Below are positions 37,821 to 51,254 of a stretch of DNA of 64,000 nucleotides, in pieces; within the stretch, counting starts at the first letter, position 1, and every line of letters begins with the position of its first letter. This DNA comes from Mytilus edulis (Eukaryota; Mollusca; Bivalvia; Mytilida; Mytilidae). The notes beneath the pieces were generated by a model, which was not told where the DNA came from, did not search any database, and saw nothing but the letters and a program-made list of their open reading frames with translations. The position numbers and the translations under genes are program-made. The DNA lies in the NCBI RefSeq assembly GCF_963676685.1, contig NC_092344.1:43760411-43824410 (forward strand), read 5' to 3'.

Positions 37821-40800
37821 CTATATTGCACTCTAATTATATGATAAGGATGACTTTCCCAGTAGTTTAGAGTGCTTTCCACAGTTTTAAATACCAGATT
37901 TCCACTAGTAAGAATAATTATTTTGGTGTTGGTTTTTTTATAAAATCTTCATTTTTGCATAATTTCTCTGCCAAAATGCACTTTAAGACACAAGAAAATT
38001 TTATAGAATGCTTTAACAGGGTCTGTGTATTGTAATTAAAGGTTATAATCAGAAGTTTTGTCCTTGTTTTGACTAGTGAATGTATTCTGGAAGAAATTAA
38101 TTATACATACACATTGTATTCAAAATAAATGAATATAGCGACGAAAGTGTCATTGCCTTATAGTGCTAAAACAACTTTATTTTTTTTTCAGAAATGGACA
38201 AAAATACACAGATTTATTCAGAATGTTATACCGATGAAGATCACATAAAAATATTTGGAAAAATCAGAAGTATTGATTTCAATATGGGTCAGGATCAGTA
38301 ATAGACCTTGAGATGAGGAACTCAGATGACGTAATTAAAAAAAAATATTAGTCCGCCATACAATTGTGGATGCTGTGATTTTAAAAATGGACATAAATGA
38401 ACAATAAGAACTGTTTTATAGAGCTGATGTGATGAGAAAAGAAAGATGTAGATTTGACCTGAAATAAATTATTAGAAAGGACAATTTTTTTATTGAATTT
38501 TATGATCAGAATTTTGGGATTATTTCATGAGGAGAGTGACATTTTTCACCATCTTCCGGGGTCCAGCAATTTGCGAAAAAAGTAATCTCACTTGCCACCC
38601 CGAAAATTTAACCAGACATGTATAAATGTATGAGCTTCGATATGAGCCATCATACATGTTCAAGTAAACGATATGGACTGAGCAACGGAGGAAAACGTTA
38701 CCATTACGGCCTATGGAGAATTAATTGTAAATGTATACCCAATTTAGAAGCTTAATTCCAGAAGTTTTCAGGCTGATTTATGGATGATTTCACCTTGTAC
38801 ACCACCAAAAATGATGGTTAGTAGTTTTTTATTTATACCTAGTTATTATAAATGGTTTAAGATAAATATTATTGATAAAGATCAGCAAAAACTCAATGAA
38901 ATTTTCGCTTTTAAAATGCATTACTGGCACGGGGCTGAACACTTTTTTTAGGCACAATCATAACTTTGTTTACTTCCGAGATATCCGAAAGGAATTTGTT
39001 TACTATATTGAAAAAGGCAAGAAATAACTTTTAAATATTATTAAATTGTAAGTAAACATGACACAATATAGTCTTTGTTATGTAATTATCACTTCGGTCT
39101 ACAGGAATACCTGATAATCATGGGAGATAACACACTTCATACGAGTAAAGTGAGATACATCATCGCATGTGCTTTTATCCAATGATTTGACCCCTGGTCA
39201 GTAGATATATGCAAAAAAACAGAAAACACATGTACATGTTTTAAGAAAATCATGAATTATTATTTTTAATGCACTTGAGCAAAACAAAAGATATTGTCAT
39301 TTCTCAGTGAAAAAGGGGGAGGGTCAAACCTTTTTGAAAACAATATTTCTGCACCGATTCAACTATTAAGCTAGTTAGCTACTACCCATTGCTTCTAATA
39401 TAAAAGGTTTAAATGAAGGTTACTAAGCCACAAGGGAGAAGCATTTGTCTTTCTTTGTAATTAAACTTTCAAGAAATAGATTTTTCTCTCTCAATAATAC
39501 TTATGTATTTAAATCAAATGATAACACAGCCTGAGTATTTTTTTTTTGTCTTATTTCAGTTCCAGACATATCATTACTTTTTAACCTGAGATGGCAAACT
39601 AGAGGTTTTAAAAAGTCCTGAATAACTGGTAAGCATTTTGTTTTGTTAGGCAAGCTCTAAATTGTTTATTTATGGTATTTATGCAATTGAAATTACAGTG
39701 GGTATGTTAAAAATATGCAAATATGAAAACTGTTGCTATGGTCTTGATATTGAATGGAAAGGCTTAGTTACAGATCGTTTCGACTCAATATTTCGAGTTA
39801 AATCTTGCGGCAACTGTTTCTCACGTAACACTGCAAACTATATTTAGCACTATTTTGATCTGTCGTTATTTAATGACGCCATAATACATGTGATGTCACA
39901 ATGTTTCCTTTAAAACCTCATGTGGATTTCTCACTGATAAAAGGTTTTCACTGAAATACATGTTAAAAACATTTTTTCTCAAATAGAATTATGTGAAAGG
40001 ACAAGTTTTGAAAATTTGCACTATATTGCACTCTAATTATATGATAAGGATGACTTTCCCAGTAGTTTAGAGTGCTTTCCACAGTTTTAAATACCAGATT
40101 TCCACTAGTAAGAATAATTATTTTGGTGTTGGTTTTTTTATAAAATCTTCATTTTTGCATAATTTCTCTGCCAAAATGCACTTTAAGACACAAGAAAATT
40201 TTATAGAATGCTTTAACAGGGTCTGTGTATTGTAATTAAAGGTTATAATCAGAAGTTTTGTCCTTGTTTTGACTAGTGAATGCATTCTGGAAGAAATTAA
40301 TTATACATACACATTGTATTCAAAATAAATGAATATAGCGACGAAAGTGTCATTGCCTTATAGTGCTAAAACAACTTTATTTTTTTTTCAGAAATGGACA
40401 AAAATACACAGATTTATTCAGAATGTTATACCGATGAAGATCACATAAAAATATTTGGAAAAATCAGAAGTATTGATTTCAATATGGGTCAGGATCCGTA
40501 ATAGACCTTGAGATGAGGAACTCAGATGACGTAATTAAAAAAAAATATTAGTCCGCCATACAATTGTGGATGCTGTGATTTTAAAAATGGACATAAATGA
40601 ACAATAAGAACTGTTTTATAGAGCTGATGTGATGAGAAAAGAAAGATGTAGATTTGACCTGAAATAAATTATTAGAAAGGACAATTTTTTTATTGAATTT
40701 TATGATCAGAATTTTGGGATTATTTCATGAGGAGAGTGACATTTTTCACCATCTTCCGGGGTCCAGCAATTTGCGAAAAAAGTAATCTCACTTGCCACCC

Positions 40801-43143
40801 CGAAAATTTAACCAGACATGTATAAATGTATGAGCTTCGATATGAGCCATCATACATGTTCAAGTAAACGATATGGACTGAGCAACGGAGGAAAACGTTA
40901 CCATTACGGCCTATGGAGAATTAATTGTAAATGTATACCCAATTTAGAAGCTTAATTCCAGAAGTTTTCAGGCTGATTTATGGATGATTTCACCTTGTAC
41001 ACCACCAAAAATGATGGTTAGTAGTTTTTTATTTATACCTAGTTATTATAAATGGTTTAAGATAAATATTATTGATAAAGATCAGCAAAAACTCAATGAA
41101 ATTTTCGCTTTTAAAATGCATTACTGGCACGGGGCTGAACACTTTTTTTAGGCACAATCATAACTTTGTTTACTTCCGAGATATCCGAAAGGAATTTGTT
41201 TACTATATTGAAAAAGGCAAGAAATAACTTTTAAATATTATTAAATTGTAAGTAAACATGACACAATATAGTCTTTGTTATGTAATTATCACTTCGGTCT
41301 ACAGGAATACCTGATAATCATGGGAGATAACACACTTCATACGAGTAAAGTGAGATACATCATCGCATGTGCTTTTATCCAATGATTTGACCCCTGGTCA
41401 GTAGATATATGCAAAAAAAACAGAAAACACATATACATGTTTTAAGAAAATCATGAATTATTATTTTTAATGCACTTGAGCAAAACAAAAGATATTGTCA
41501 TTTCTCAGTGAAAAAGGGGGAGGGTCAAACCTTTTTGAAAACAATATTTCTGCACCGATTCAACTATTAAGCTAGTTAGCTACTACCCATTGCTTCTAAT
41601 ATAAAAGGTTTAAATGAAGGTTACTAAGCCACAAGGGAGAAGCATTTGTCTTTCTTTGTAATTAAACTTTCAAGAAATAGATTTTTCTCTCTCAATAATA
41701 CTTATGTATTTAAATCAAATGATAACACAGCCTGAGTAATTTTTTTTTGTCTTATTTCAGTTCCAGACATATCATTACTTTTTAACCTGAGATGGCAAAC
41801 TAGAGGTTTTAAAAAGTCCTGAATAACTGGTAAGCATTTTGTTTTGTTAGGCAAGCTCTAAATTGTTTATTTATGGTATTTATGCAATTGAAATTACAGT
41901 GGGTATGTTAAAAATATGCAAATATGAAAACTGTTGCTATGGTCTTGATATTGAATGGAAAGGCTTAGTTACAGATCGTTTCGACTCAATATTTCGAGTT
42001 AAATCTTGCGGCAACTGTTTCTCACGTAACACTGCAAACTATATTTAGCACTATTTTGATCTGTCGTTATTTAATGACGCCATAATACATGTGATGTCAC
42101 AATGTTTCCTTTAAAACCTCATGTGGATTTCTCACTGATAAAAGGTTTTCACTGAAATACATGTTAAAAACATTTTTTCTCAAATAGAATTATGTGAAAG
42201 GACAAGTTTTGAAAATTTGCACTATATTGCACTCTAATTATATGATAAGGATGACTTTCCCAGTAGTTTAGAGTGCTTTCCACAGTTTTAAATACCAGAT
42301 TTCCACTAGTAAGAATAATTATTTTGGTGTTGGTTTTTTTATAAAATCTTCATTTTTGCATAATTTCTCTGCCAAAATGCACTTTAAGACACAAGAAAAT
42401 TTTATAGAATGCTTTAACAGGGTCTGTGTATTGTAATTAAAGGTTATAATCAGAAGTTTTGTCCTTGTTTTGACTAGTGAATGTATTCTGGAAGAAATTA
42501 ATTATACATACACATTGTATTCAAAATAAATGAATATAGCGACGAAAGTGTCATTGCCTTATAGTGCTAAAACAACTTTATTTTTTTTTCAGAAATGGAC
42601 AAAAATACACAGATTTATTCAGAATGTTATACCGATGAAGATCACATAAAAATATTTGGAAAAATCAGAAGTATTGATTTCAATATGGGTCAGGATCCGT
42701 AATAGACCTTGAGATGAGGAACTCAGATGACGTAATTAAAAAAAAATATTAGTCCGCCATACAATTGTGGATGCTGTGATTTTAAAAATGGACATAAATG
42801 AACAATAAGAACTGTTTTATAGAGCTGATGTGATGAGAAAAGAAAGATGTAGATTTGACCTGAAATAAATTATTAGAAAGGACAATTTTTTTATTGAATT
42901 TTATGATCAGAATTTTGGGATTATTTCATGAGGAGAATGACATTTTTCACCATCTTCCGGGGTCCAGCAATTTGCGAAAAAAGTAATCTCACTTGCCACC
43001 CCGAAAATTTAACCAGACATGTATAAATGTATGAGCTTCGATATGAGCCATCATACATGTTCAAGTAAACGATATGGACTGAGCAACGGAGGAAAACGTT
43101 ACCATTACGGCCTATGGAGAATTAATTGTAAATGTATACCCAA
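37821..43143. repeat. 2.2-kb satellite array, segment 3 (end of unit 9 to partial unit 12)
   Basis: The array resumes directly after the LTR retrotransposon, repeating CTAT. Unit starts are at 37963, 40163 and 42364, and the last unit stops abruptly at 43143 after 780 bp, where unrelated sequence begins. Unit 9 is 2201 bp when 23706-25768 is joined to 37825-37962. The array probably continues left of the window because position 1 is already inside a unit. Confidence 0.97.
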
Positions 43144-43205
43144 CTAACGTTAAAAGGACACGGCTTGAAATGTTAATTATGTGAGGGAGACAAAAAGCTG
43201 GTTGG

Positions 43206-43735
43206 CTACTCATTTTTCATAAAATCTAAATCTATCAGTTTTATTTTACCATTCACCATTTTAAAATGTTCTGGCTTAATGTCGAAATCTTATAGAGATC
43301 CCAAAGGTTAATAATGAAGGTATGACAACAAACTAGCAAGGTCACCAGCATGCGTCAGTCTATCTGCAATTGTAAGATTCAATGCATTCAGGTCTAGTTC
43401 AATTCGAATACAACCGAGAGATCTCCATAGTATGAATAATTATTGTGACCTTCACCGGTAATATACCATTGGCAGTATCCCAACATTTTAATTAATGAAG
43501 GATGGTCGAGTTGATCTCTCATTAGTAGATTTTTCATAAACAAGACTAATCTATAGTCTTGATTGATTTCCGGTGTTTTGGAGGTAGACAGTCTCTGAAT
43601 GACAATTTTTTGACTTTCGAATATTCCAATGTCGACAACCTTTGACCACCCTCCTCCTCTGTTATACTCTGATATTTGTATTTCATTCATGTTTGTACAG
43701 TTAAATTTGTACTTTTGATTTATATCCCATCGCAT
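43206..43735 (-). pseudogene. Kinase-domain relic, PKDCC/VLK-like
   Basis: A minus-strand frame of 113 codons (43394-43735) resembles a kinase N-lobe: a Gly-rich stretch (NRGGGWSKVV), a possible beta-3 region, then DHPSLIKMLGYC. After a frame change it continues as ELDLNALNLTIADRLTHAGD, then PLGSL and DFDIKPEHFKMVNGKIKLIDLDF. This resembles a catalytic-loop and metal-binding region of the secretory-pathway PKDCC type, in which DLD replaces DFG. Two in-frame TAA codons flank PLGSL and at least one frameshift is needed, so it is a decayed copy. Upstream residues may extend towards 43914. Kinase assignment is moderately sure; the PKDCC-like subfamily is a guess from pattern memory. Confidence 0.5.
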
Positions 43736-43914
43736 ACGACTCCTTTGAATTTGATGTTTTTGCTTAAAATTACACGAGTAACGATTGTTGAAATATCAAA
43801 AGACCAGAGCAGTCTTACAGAAAAAAAATTGACACTGTTTGTTTGACCATGATAGTTCTCTTTTCTTCCAATGAATTCAAAGCGAATGGAGATGATCCTT
43901 GTCTGAAAATACAC

Positions 43915-44491
43915 AAAATTTGAAAAATTGCTTACAACAAAAACAGATGCGTATCATTGACCGAAGGAAATTGAATGATTTTTGCTCAAGTTCAACAAGA
44001 AAAAGGTTGAAATAGTGTAAATGCATACTCAAACAAATATGCGTACATTAGGAGATCCTTACCTAGTGAAATCCTCTTTTTGAATCTTTTTATCCTTCAT
44101 ATGTCTGATAATTCATGAACATTTAATTTTGAACTGCCATCTCTTTAATACCTTAAGTGTTATACCTCTTAAAAACACTCGATCCAATTGGGGTTAAATA
44201 TTTTATCAAAAATGTATTCCATCGTTCAAAAGGTAAAAACTGTATTGACCCTTAGTGGAGCGATGATATCGTTTTAGCCATTCGCATATACCTTCACGAT
44301 AGTTAAAAATCTTTTAATTAAATAAGTTGTGTTTAGAAAGTAAGGTCTTTTGTAACAATAAAAGGACAAACATTTTATTAAATAACTAAACTAAATTATA
44401 TTATCATCTGAAATATAATAAAACAATACTGCATATTTTATCCAGTTAAAAATAGGATTAAATCTATATGCGAGCTAATACATGTTACTGC
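43915..44491. other. No recognised feature
   Basis: AT-rich sequence between the kinase relic and the foldback element; nothing supportable seen on either strand. Confidence 0.5.
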
Positions 44492-44496
44492 CCTCC

Positions 44497-46414
44497 CACG
44501 GCTGGTAATCTACACACGCAGAACATTTGGTTCTGCAATGAAAACCGTGAGAGGATTTTCCGGTTGTGCTTGAGTGGAGTAATTGTCACCGCTTCAAAAG
44601 GTATGTACATTTCTAAATCTCAATTTTCTTATTCAACTGATCAAAATATTGAAAATCAGAGAATGCTATGCTGTGGTGAATACTTTAACGAAGAGATACA
44701 TGTATCATTTACTGTTGTACGTAGAGTTGAACTCCTACAAAATCAGTTGCCCCACGAAAAATTGCTTTAAAAAGTGACATTTCAATTTTGAAATGGTTCT
44801 ATTTACAAACCTACAAGTTCAAATTTAGTTTTTTTTTTAGGCAATGGGTATGAATGTTGTTTTTGGCGGCGTGTACGCTGTCCGGTGTTGATAGACGTCT
44901 TAATAATTCCAAAAACTACATTTTTCCATTAAGTCATGCGTGAGGGGATCGGTTCTGATTGAGGACATCGTGAATGCGTGAGGGGAAGTACAAATTATAT
45001 CTTTATATGAGTCGTTGAAACTTACCTAAATTAGGCTACATTGTTCATTAAAAAACACATAATAATTATTATGTGTGCTTAAAAAAAATTATGAGATTGA
45101 ATTATGAAATAAATTGTGGGAACCTAGGTTTAATAATATGTTTCACGAAGAATAAAAACAAAAAATGTTGTCAACGATAACCAAAAATACTGCAGAGATG
45201 TTGGGGAGTATCTCATTAGTCTTGATTCGTCCTTTTCAAACCCTCAACAATGTCCAAAAACAGGTCGAATGCAGAGTTGTTTAAAGGAAAACGTCCACTC
45301 TGTACTAATGAAAAAAATCTTTCCCTTTTCCCTACGTCTGAGAGTTTATCTAAAGCACTTTAAAAACTTTATATTCTTCCTCAAGGTCTTCCATGTGGTC
45401 TTTCTCGTGGTCTACTACGTGTTCTTCTTCTGACTTCTTCGTTGTCTAATACATGCTTTTCCTTATGGTCTTCCTCGAGATTATCTTGGCTTTCATCGAT
45501 GTTCGTGAATAATAAATTCTGTAAATCTGCCTTTTTTGTTTCGAAAATTTCGTGAACAGATTACGTCTAATATATATAGGTGTTGAAGTTTTGATCGGCG
45601 ATATACTTTTCTTAAATATTTGTGGTGATCTCTGTGACGTATATTTGACGACAGGACTACTTCCAGAGGGTCTAGTTCGCTTCGAGGGCGGGGATGACTT
45701 GTATCTCCATGGCTATTTGTAGAGAGTCAATGTTAGTCCTCTTTTCCTTTTTCCTTTGAACAATGGCATTTTCTTAAATTGAACAAACAATTAATAGTTT
45801 GATTTCATTGAATCAGTGATCAGTTTACATCTATTAAAGTATAAGGATAAATCTGTGCTTTTTAATCAGCATTGATCACATTTATTGAGTCAACAAAAGT
45901 CGCAAAGCCAAAGATTAAAAAAAATGTTTGTCCTTCCCCTCAATGTCCTCAATCAGAACCGATCCCCTCACGCATGACTTAATGAAGAAATGTAGTTTTT
46001 GGAATTATTAAGACGTCTATCAACACCGGACAGCGTACAAGCCGCCAAAAAACAACATTTATACCCATTGCCCCCCAAAAAACTAAATTTGAACTTGTAG
46101 GTCTGTTATTAGAACCATTTCAAAATTGAAATGTCACTTTTTTAAGCAATTTCTCGTGGGGCAACTGATTTTGTAGGAGTTCAACTCTACGTACAACAGT
46201 GAATGATACATGTATCTCTTCGTTAAAGCATTCACCACAGCATAGCATTCTATGATTTTCAATATTTTGATCAGTTGAATAAGAAAATTGAGATTTAGAA
46301 ATGTACATACCTTTTGAAGCGGTGACAATTACTCCACTGAAGCACAACCGGAAAATCCTCTCACGGTTTTCATTGCAGAACCAAATGTTCTGCGTGTGTA
46401 GATTACCAGCCGTG
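44497..46414. mobile_element. 1.9-kb foldback/TIR element, non-autonomous
   Basis: Two inverted arms of about 490 bp (44497-44988 and 45931-46414) start CACGGCTGGTAATCTACACA and are nearly identical. Flanking CCTCC is directly repeated (44492-44496 and 46415-46419), a likely 5-bp target duplication. The central ~940 bp has no transposase; it contains a perfect 22-bp palindrome (45055-45076) and a Glu/His-rich reading-frame scrap near 45370-45470 on the minus strand. ORFs in the arms (100 and 75 codons) are mirror copies of each other and carry no known motif. Confidence 0.85.
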
Positions 46415-46424
46415 CCTCCTCAAT

Positions 46425-46683
46425 TATTAATTATATGATTTTGATAACTTTATACATTTGAGTAGTTAATGACATGATTTTCATGGTATTTCATATTTCT
46501 ATTTGTTAATGATATGATTTTCATATTGGTACACATTTACTGTTGTAAATGGAATTATTTTTATACACATCTGCCGTTGTTCATTGTATGATTTCATTTG
46601 TTGTTTCACATTTGTCGTTGTTAATGATTTGATTTTCATGTTCTTACACATTTGTAGTTCATTATTTAATTTATATGTTATTA
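46425..46683. repeat. Degenerate minisatellite, left part
   Basis: A repeated motif of about 40-45 bp resembling ACACATTTGTCGTTGTTAAT plus TGATTTTCAT occurs in about six poor copies. The same motif resumes after the 357-bp array, at about 48258 and 48820-49200. Confidence 0.6.
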
Positions 46684-48257
46684 TAGTTATCAAAGGTACC
46701 AGGATTATAATTTAATACGCCAGACGCGCGTTTCGTCTACACAAGACTCATCAGTGACGCTCAGATCAAAATAGTTATAAAGCCAAACAAGTACAAAGTT
46801 GAAAAGCATTGACGAACCAAAATTCCAAAAAATGTTGTGCCAAATACAGCTCAGGTAATCTTTTCCTGGGATAAGAAAATCCTTAGTTTTTCGTGAAGTT
46901 CATAGTTTTGTAAACAGGAAATTTATAAAAATGACAATATAATGGATATTCATGTCAACACCGAAGTGCTGACTACTGGGCTGGTGATACCCTCGGGGAC
47001 GAAACATCTACTAGCAGTGGCATCGACCAAGTGGTGTGAATAGTTATCAAAGGTACCAGGATAATAATTTAATACGCCAGACGCGCGTTTCGTCTACACA
47101 AGACTCATCAGTGACGCTCAGATCAAAATAGTTATAAAGCCAAACAAGTACAAAGTTGAAGAGCATTGACGAACCAAAATTCCAAAAAATGTTGTGCCAA
47201 ATACAGCTTAGGTAATCTTTTCCTGGGATAAGAAAATCCTTAGTTTTTCGTGAAGTTCATAGTTTTGTAAACAGGAAATTTATAAAAATGACAATATAAT
47301 TGATATTCATGTCAACACCGAAGTGCTGACTACTGGGCTGGTGATACCCTCGGGGACGAAACGTCTACTAGCAGTGGCATCGACCCAGTGGTGTGAATAG
47401 TTATCAAAGGTACCAGGATAATAATTTAATACGCCAGACGCGCGTTTCGTCTACACAATACTCATCGGTGACGCTCAGATCAAAATAGTTATAAATCCAA
47501 ACAAGTACAAAGTTGAAGAGCATTGAGGACCCAAATTTCCAAAAAGTTGTGCAAAATACAGCTAAGGTAATCTTCTCCTGGGATAAGAAAATCTTTAGTT
47601 TTTCGTAAAATTCATAATTTTGTAAACAGGAAATATATAAAAAAGACAATATAATTGATATGCATGTCAATACCGAAGTGCTGACTACTGGGTTGTTGGT
47701 ACCCGCGGGGACGAAAAGTCTACTAGCATTAGCATCGACCCAGTGATGTGAATAGTTATCAAAGGTAGAAGGATTATAATTTAATACGCCAGACGCGCGA
47801 TTCGTCTACACAAGACGCTCAGACCAAAATAGCTATAAATCAAAACAAGTACAAAGTTGAAGAGCATTGAGGACCCAAAAATCTCAAAAAGTTGTGCCAA
47901 ATACAGCTAAGGTAATCTATTTCTGGGATAAGAAAATCCTTAGTTTTTCTTAAAATTCATAGTTTTGTAAACAGGAAATATATAAAAATGACAATATAAT
48001 TGATATTCATGTCAACACCGAAGTGCTGACTACTAGGCTGGTGATACCCTCGGGGACGAAACGTCTACCAGCAGTGGCATCGACCCTGTGGTGTGAATAT
48101 TTATCAAAGGTACCAGGATTATAATTTAATACGCCAGACGCGCATTTCGTCTACATAAGACTCATAATGACCCTCAGATAAAAATAGTTATAAAGCAAAA
48201 CAAAAACACAGTTGAAGAGCATTGAGGACCCAACATTCCCAAAAAGTTGTGCCAAAT
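46684..48257 (+). repeat. ~357-bp tandem repeat, five units
   Basis: Units start at TAGTTATCAAAGG or a variant: 46684, 47041, 47398, 47753 and 48098. Spacings are 357, 357, 355 and 345 bp, and the last unit is truncated after about 160 bp. Landmarks include GGTACCAGGAT, 'acgccagacgcgcgtttcgt' and 'ccctcggggacgaaac'. Divergence among units is moderate, increasing in units 3-5. No ORF is conserved across units. Confidence 0.93.
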
Positions 48258-49200
48258 ATTAAACATTTGTCGTTGTTCGTTGATTTTTGGCTTCCATTTC
48301 CTATTATGGTTTCCTTGAAAATGGGTTGCTGCTTACAATGAAGCTATTGAACAAAGGTTTCCAAGGGGAGAATTGGTAAGCATCCCTTCGAATATTTCAT
48401 GGACGCAATCATGATTTGGTTGACTGTCAAGAAATATTTGTTTCACAGATGCCGATGTATATGTTCCGATTGTCATAATCACAATCTTGTCCTCATTTCT
48501 CGAATGTTACTTACTGAATTAGACTTATCATTGTGATTTGATCTAACTTGAGCAAAACAGCGGATACCACATGTTGATCTGTTTCCTGAGAATTGAAGGA
48601 TCAGCCCTTGTTCATGTTTTTTGTTGTTGGTTTTTTTTGGGGTGGGGGTGGGGGGGGGGGGGGGGGGGTCATTCCTGTGTTTTCTATGTGATATTTTGTG
48701 TAATTTTGCATGTTGTTTCGTCGTATTTCGTTTGTTTGCCAGTTTGTTTTCGACTTATGCGATCAAATAACCCTTTGGTATATTTCGCCACTATCTTTCG
48801 TTTTCCTACAAATTTGCAGTTGTTAATAATGTGCTTTTCATGTTGATATACAATTGCAGTTGTTCATAGTATGTTTTTAATTTTACATATTTGCCATCGC
48901 CTATTGTATGGATTTCATGATAATACTCATTCAACGTCGTTTATTGGATGCATTTCATGTTATTACACATTTTCTTTTTTGTCATATGCTTTTATTTTGT
49001 TACACATTTGTGTTGTTTGGTATCATGTTTTACGTGTTATTACACATTTACTGATGTAATTGTATGATTTCTTTGGTGTTACACATCGGTTACTGATCGT
49101 ATGCATTTAATAATGTAACATATTTTTCGTTGTTTTTAGTACGATTTTTATTATGTTACAAATTCCCTCTATTCCCTGTTTGAATTTCACTTTGTTACAC
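48258..49200. repeat. Degenerate minisatellite, right part, with G-rich tract
   Basis: Resumes the ACACATTTG...TTGTT...ATGATTTTCATG-like motif seen at 46425-46683, most clearly at 48820-49200 with about eight poor copies. A G-rich run at about 48639-48668 could form quadruplex structure. No gene is seen. Confidence 0.5.
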
Positions 49201-50704
49201 AAGATTTTGCCTTTTTTATATATTATATATTATATATGTTCCATGACTGTCATTTAAAGGCTTGCACGTTTAAACTATCTGCTTGCGTTTTTCAAGATGG
49301 TCACGTAAAATAATGTTAAAGAAATATGTCTTTCTAGCCTAATCAACACTTACGATTACAGTAGTATTAGCAAATATCATTGTATTGTAGTTTGATTTTC
49401 ACTTTAAACTATAATCAAGAATATGCTTAAAGAAAGCGGGTAGGAAAAAATCTCTCTCCTCCCTTAACTACTTAATCTCATTACATAATTTTTGTCACGA
49501 TGAAAACAACATATTAAAATCTTTTTATCCTACAATTGGCAATTGTCTTATCATACAGTAACATCCCAACATATATCGCTAGCCTGTATTTGTATACTGT
49601 ATAGATATCGTTTTAAAGCTCCGCCCACTACTGGAGTATTTTTGTGCATTGCTGTTGGCGAGTGTTGTATGAAGATGTGCAACCTAATGAGTAGTGAATG
49701 CACGGACAGTTCGATATTCTGAAGCGGAGACAAAGCACATTCTGTTGTCTTTAATCAGACAATGTTTTGTTATTTCTTTTTACTGTTGAAATTAGTTGTT
49801 ATATGATATGATACATGAGTATTAACTTTAAGTTATGTAGTATAAGAAACAATTAGAGATTCTTTTCGGCGTTCTGGTCATCAGCTAATTGTGTGATATG
49901 TTTTGAGAATACTACGTGGGCCCCAAATGATTTTAAATGAAAAATAAATGCAATAAATTTGAGTTTTTCTGTTTTTCAAAGCAAAAACAATTTACAAAAT
50001 TATTTGCAGGATACAGACAATAAATGGTTAGTGTTTTACCTATCAGCAGTATTTTTATTCGGCCCAAAACAGGATGAATAGCATGCTAAAGCTCGAATCA
50101 CACCTATTTCTCAGCCTCGAACACAAACAGCTGATATCAAAGATTAGGTAAAACTGATATCGCTTTCAAACAAAACCGACATTCAAAACGTATAAAGGAC
50201 AACGTGCACCACTGAAAAGTAAAGCAACAGCAACACGAACCCATTGTCAGACGAATCTGATGGTGATATCAAGATCTCCAGAAGGCAAAGTAGAATCAGC
50301 TTCACATGTGGCACTCGTTGCTCATTGGATATACAGAGGATAACTGTAGTTGTGACAATTGCAATATTTTTTTTTTGCAATTTAAATTTTGGAATGGAAT
50401 CAGATGATGTTAAGCTGTTTCACCATTTGTGACGCCATAAATATATTTCTACCGACACGAACTTATTTCGCTACGAAAGAGACTGTATATAGATTGTACA
50501 TCACAATCATTTAAACAGTCAATATAATTTAACTAAGATGATAGACTTGCTGTTGTATAAGGTACCATTTATAACAACCTACTAATATTATGTAAATCAT
50601 GTACTATCAGATAGTTCACTCAAAGGTCTTATTGTATATAAACACGACTTTAGCAACACTATAGCATAAATTCAGCTGCGCAAATAATGAAACACCAACC
50701 TCAT
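49201..50704. other. No recognised gene
   Basis: AT-rich non-repetitive sequence. Small ORFs (60-65 codons) occur on both strands, for example at 50244, but show no recognisable domain or supporting signals. A short AT tandem is present near 49215-49240. Confidence 0.5.

Positions 50705-50705
<1 letters not shown>

Positions 50706-50740
<35 letters not shown>
50706..50740. repeat. (CA)n microsatellite
   Basis: About 17 uninterrupted CA dinucleotides. Confidence 0.98.
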
Positions 50741-50746
<6 letters not shown>

Positions 50747-51254
50747 ACGATGAGGAAGAATCACAATGAAGATTAAAACCAGTTGAAACCGGTCAGTTTT
50801 AAAGTATTTGAGAAGGTCGACTAGAGAACAAATACAGCCTACAATGCCACATCACATGCAGTACAACACATTTGTTGGTAAGGCAACATCTAAAGAAATA
50901 TTTGAATAAAAAAATATAAATAAACAACCGTAAATTAATTTATGACTTACCAACTCTTTGTTTATTTTATTCATTATGGGGATCAAACATGTTCCTTTTT
51001 TAGTTTAAATCCTTTAATGTGTGTATTTTTCGTAACTTGCTTCATAGTTTATTGCTTTTAGAAATTTTAATCGAAAAAAACACAAATTGTTATTGATTGC
51101 TTTGTTAACAGCTCGTACATTTTATTTTTTTAATAATCATAAAAGTAAAGCCATGTTTGAATGCTCACAATTTCACTAGATTTTTTAAACCCTTACATCA
51201 ATGATTTCAAACTATTAAAACCATCTGTTAGGTGCTATTATTTAAGTCATCAAA
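50741..51254. other. No recognised feature
   Basis: AT-rich sequence between the CA microsatellite and the satellite relic; I see no gene, RNA or repeat here. Confidence 0.45.

Noticed and set aside
44468-44770. 100-codon ORF in the foldback arm and its 75-codon partner at 46120-46347
   Set aside because: The two are mirror copies in nearly identical arms and show no family motif.
47404-47670. 88-codon ORF in the 357-bp array
   Set aside because: It spans one unit only and is not preserved in sister units.
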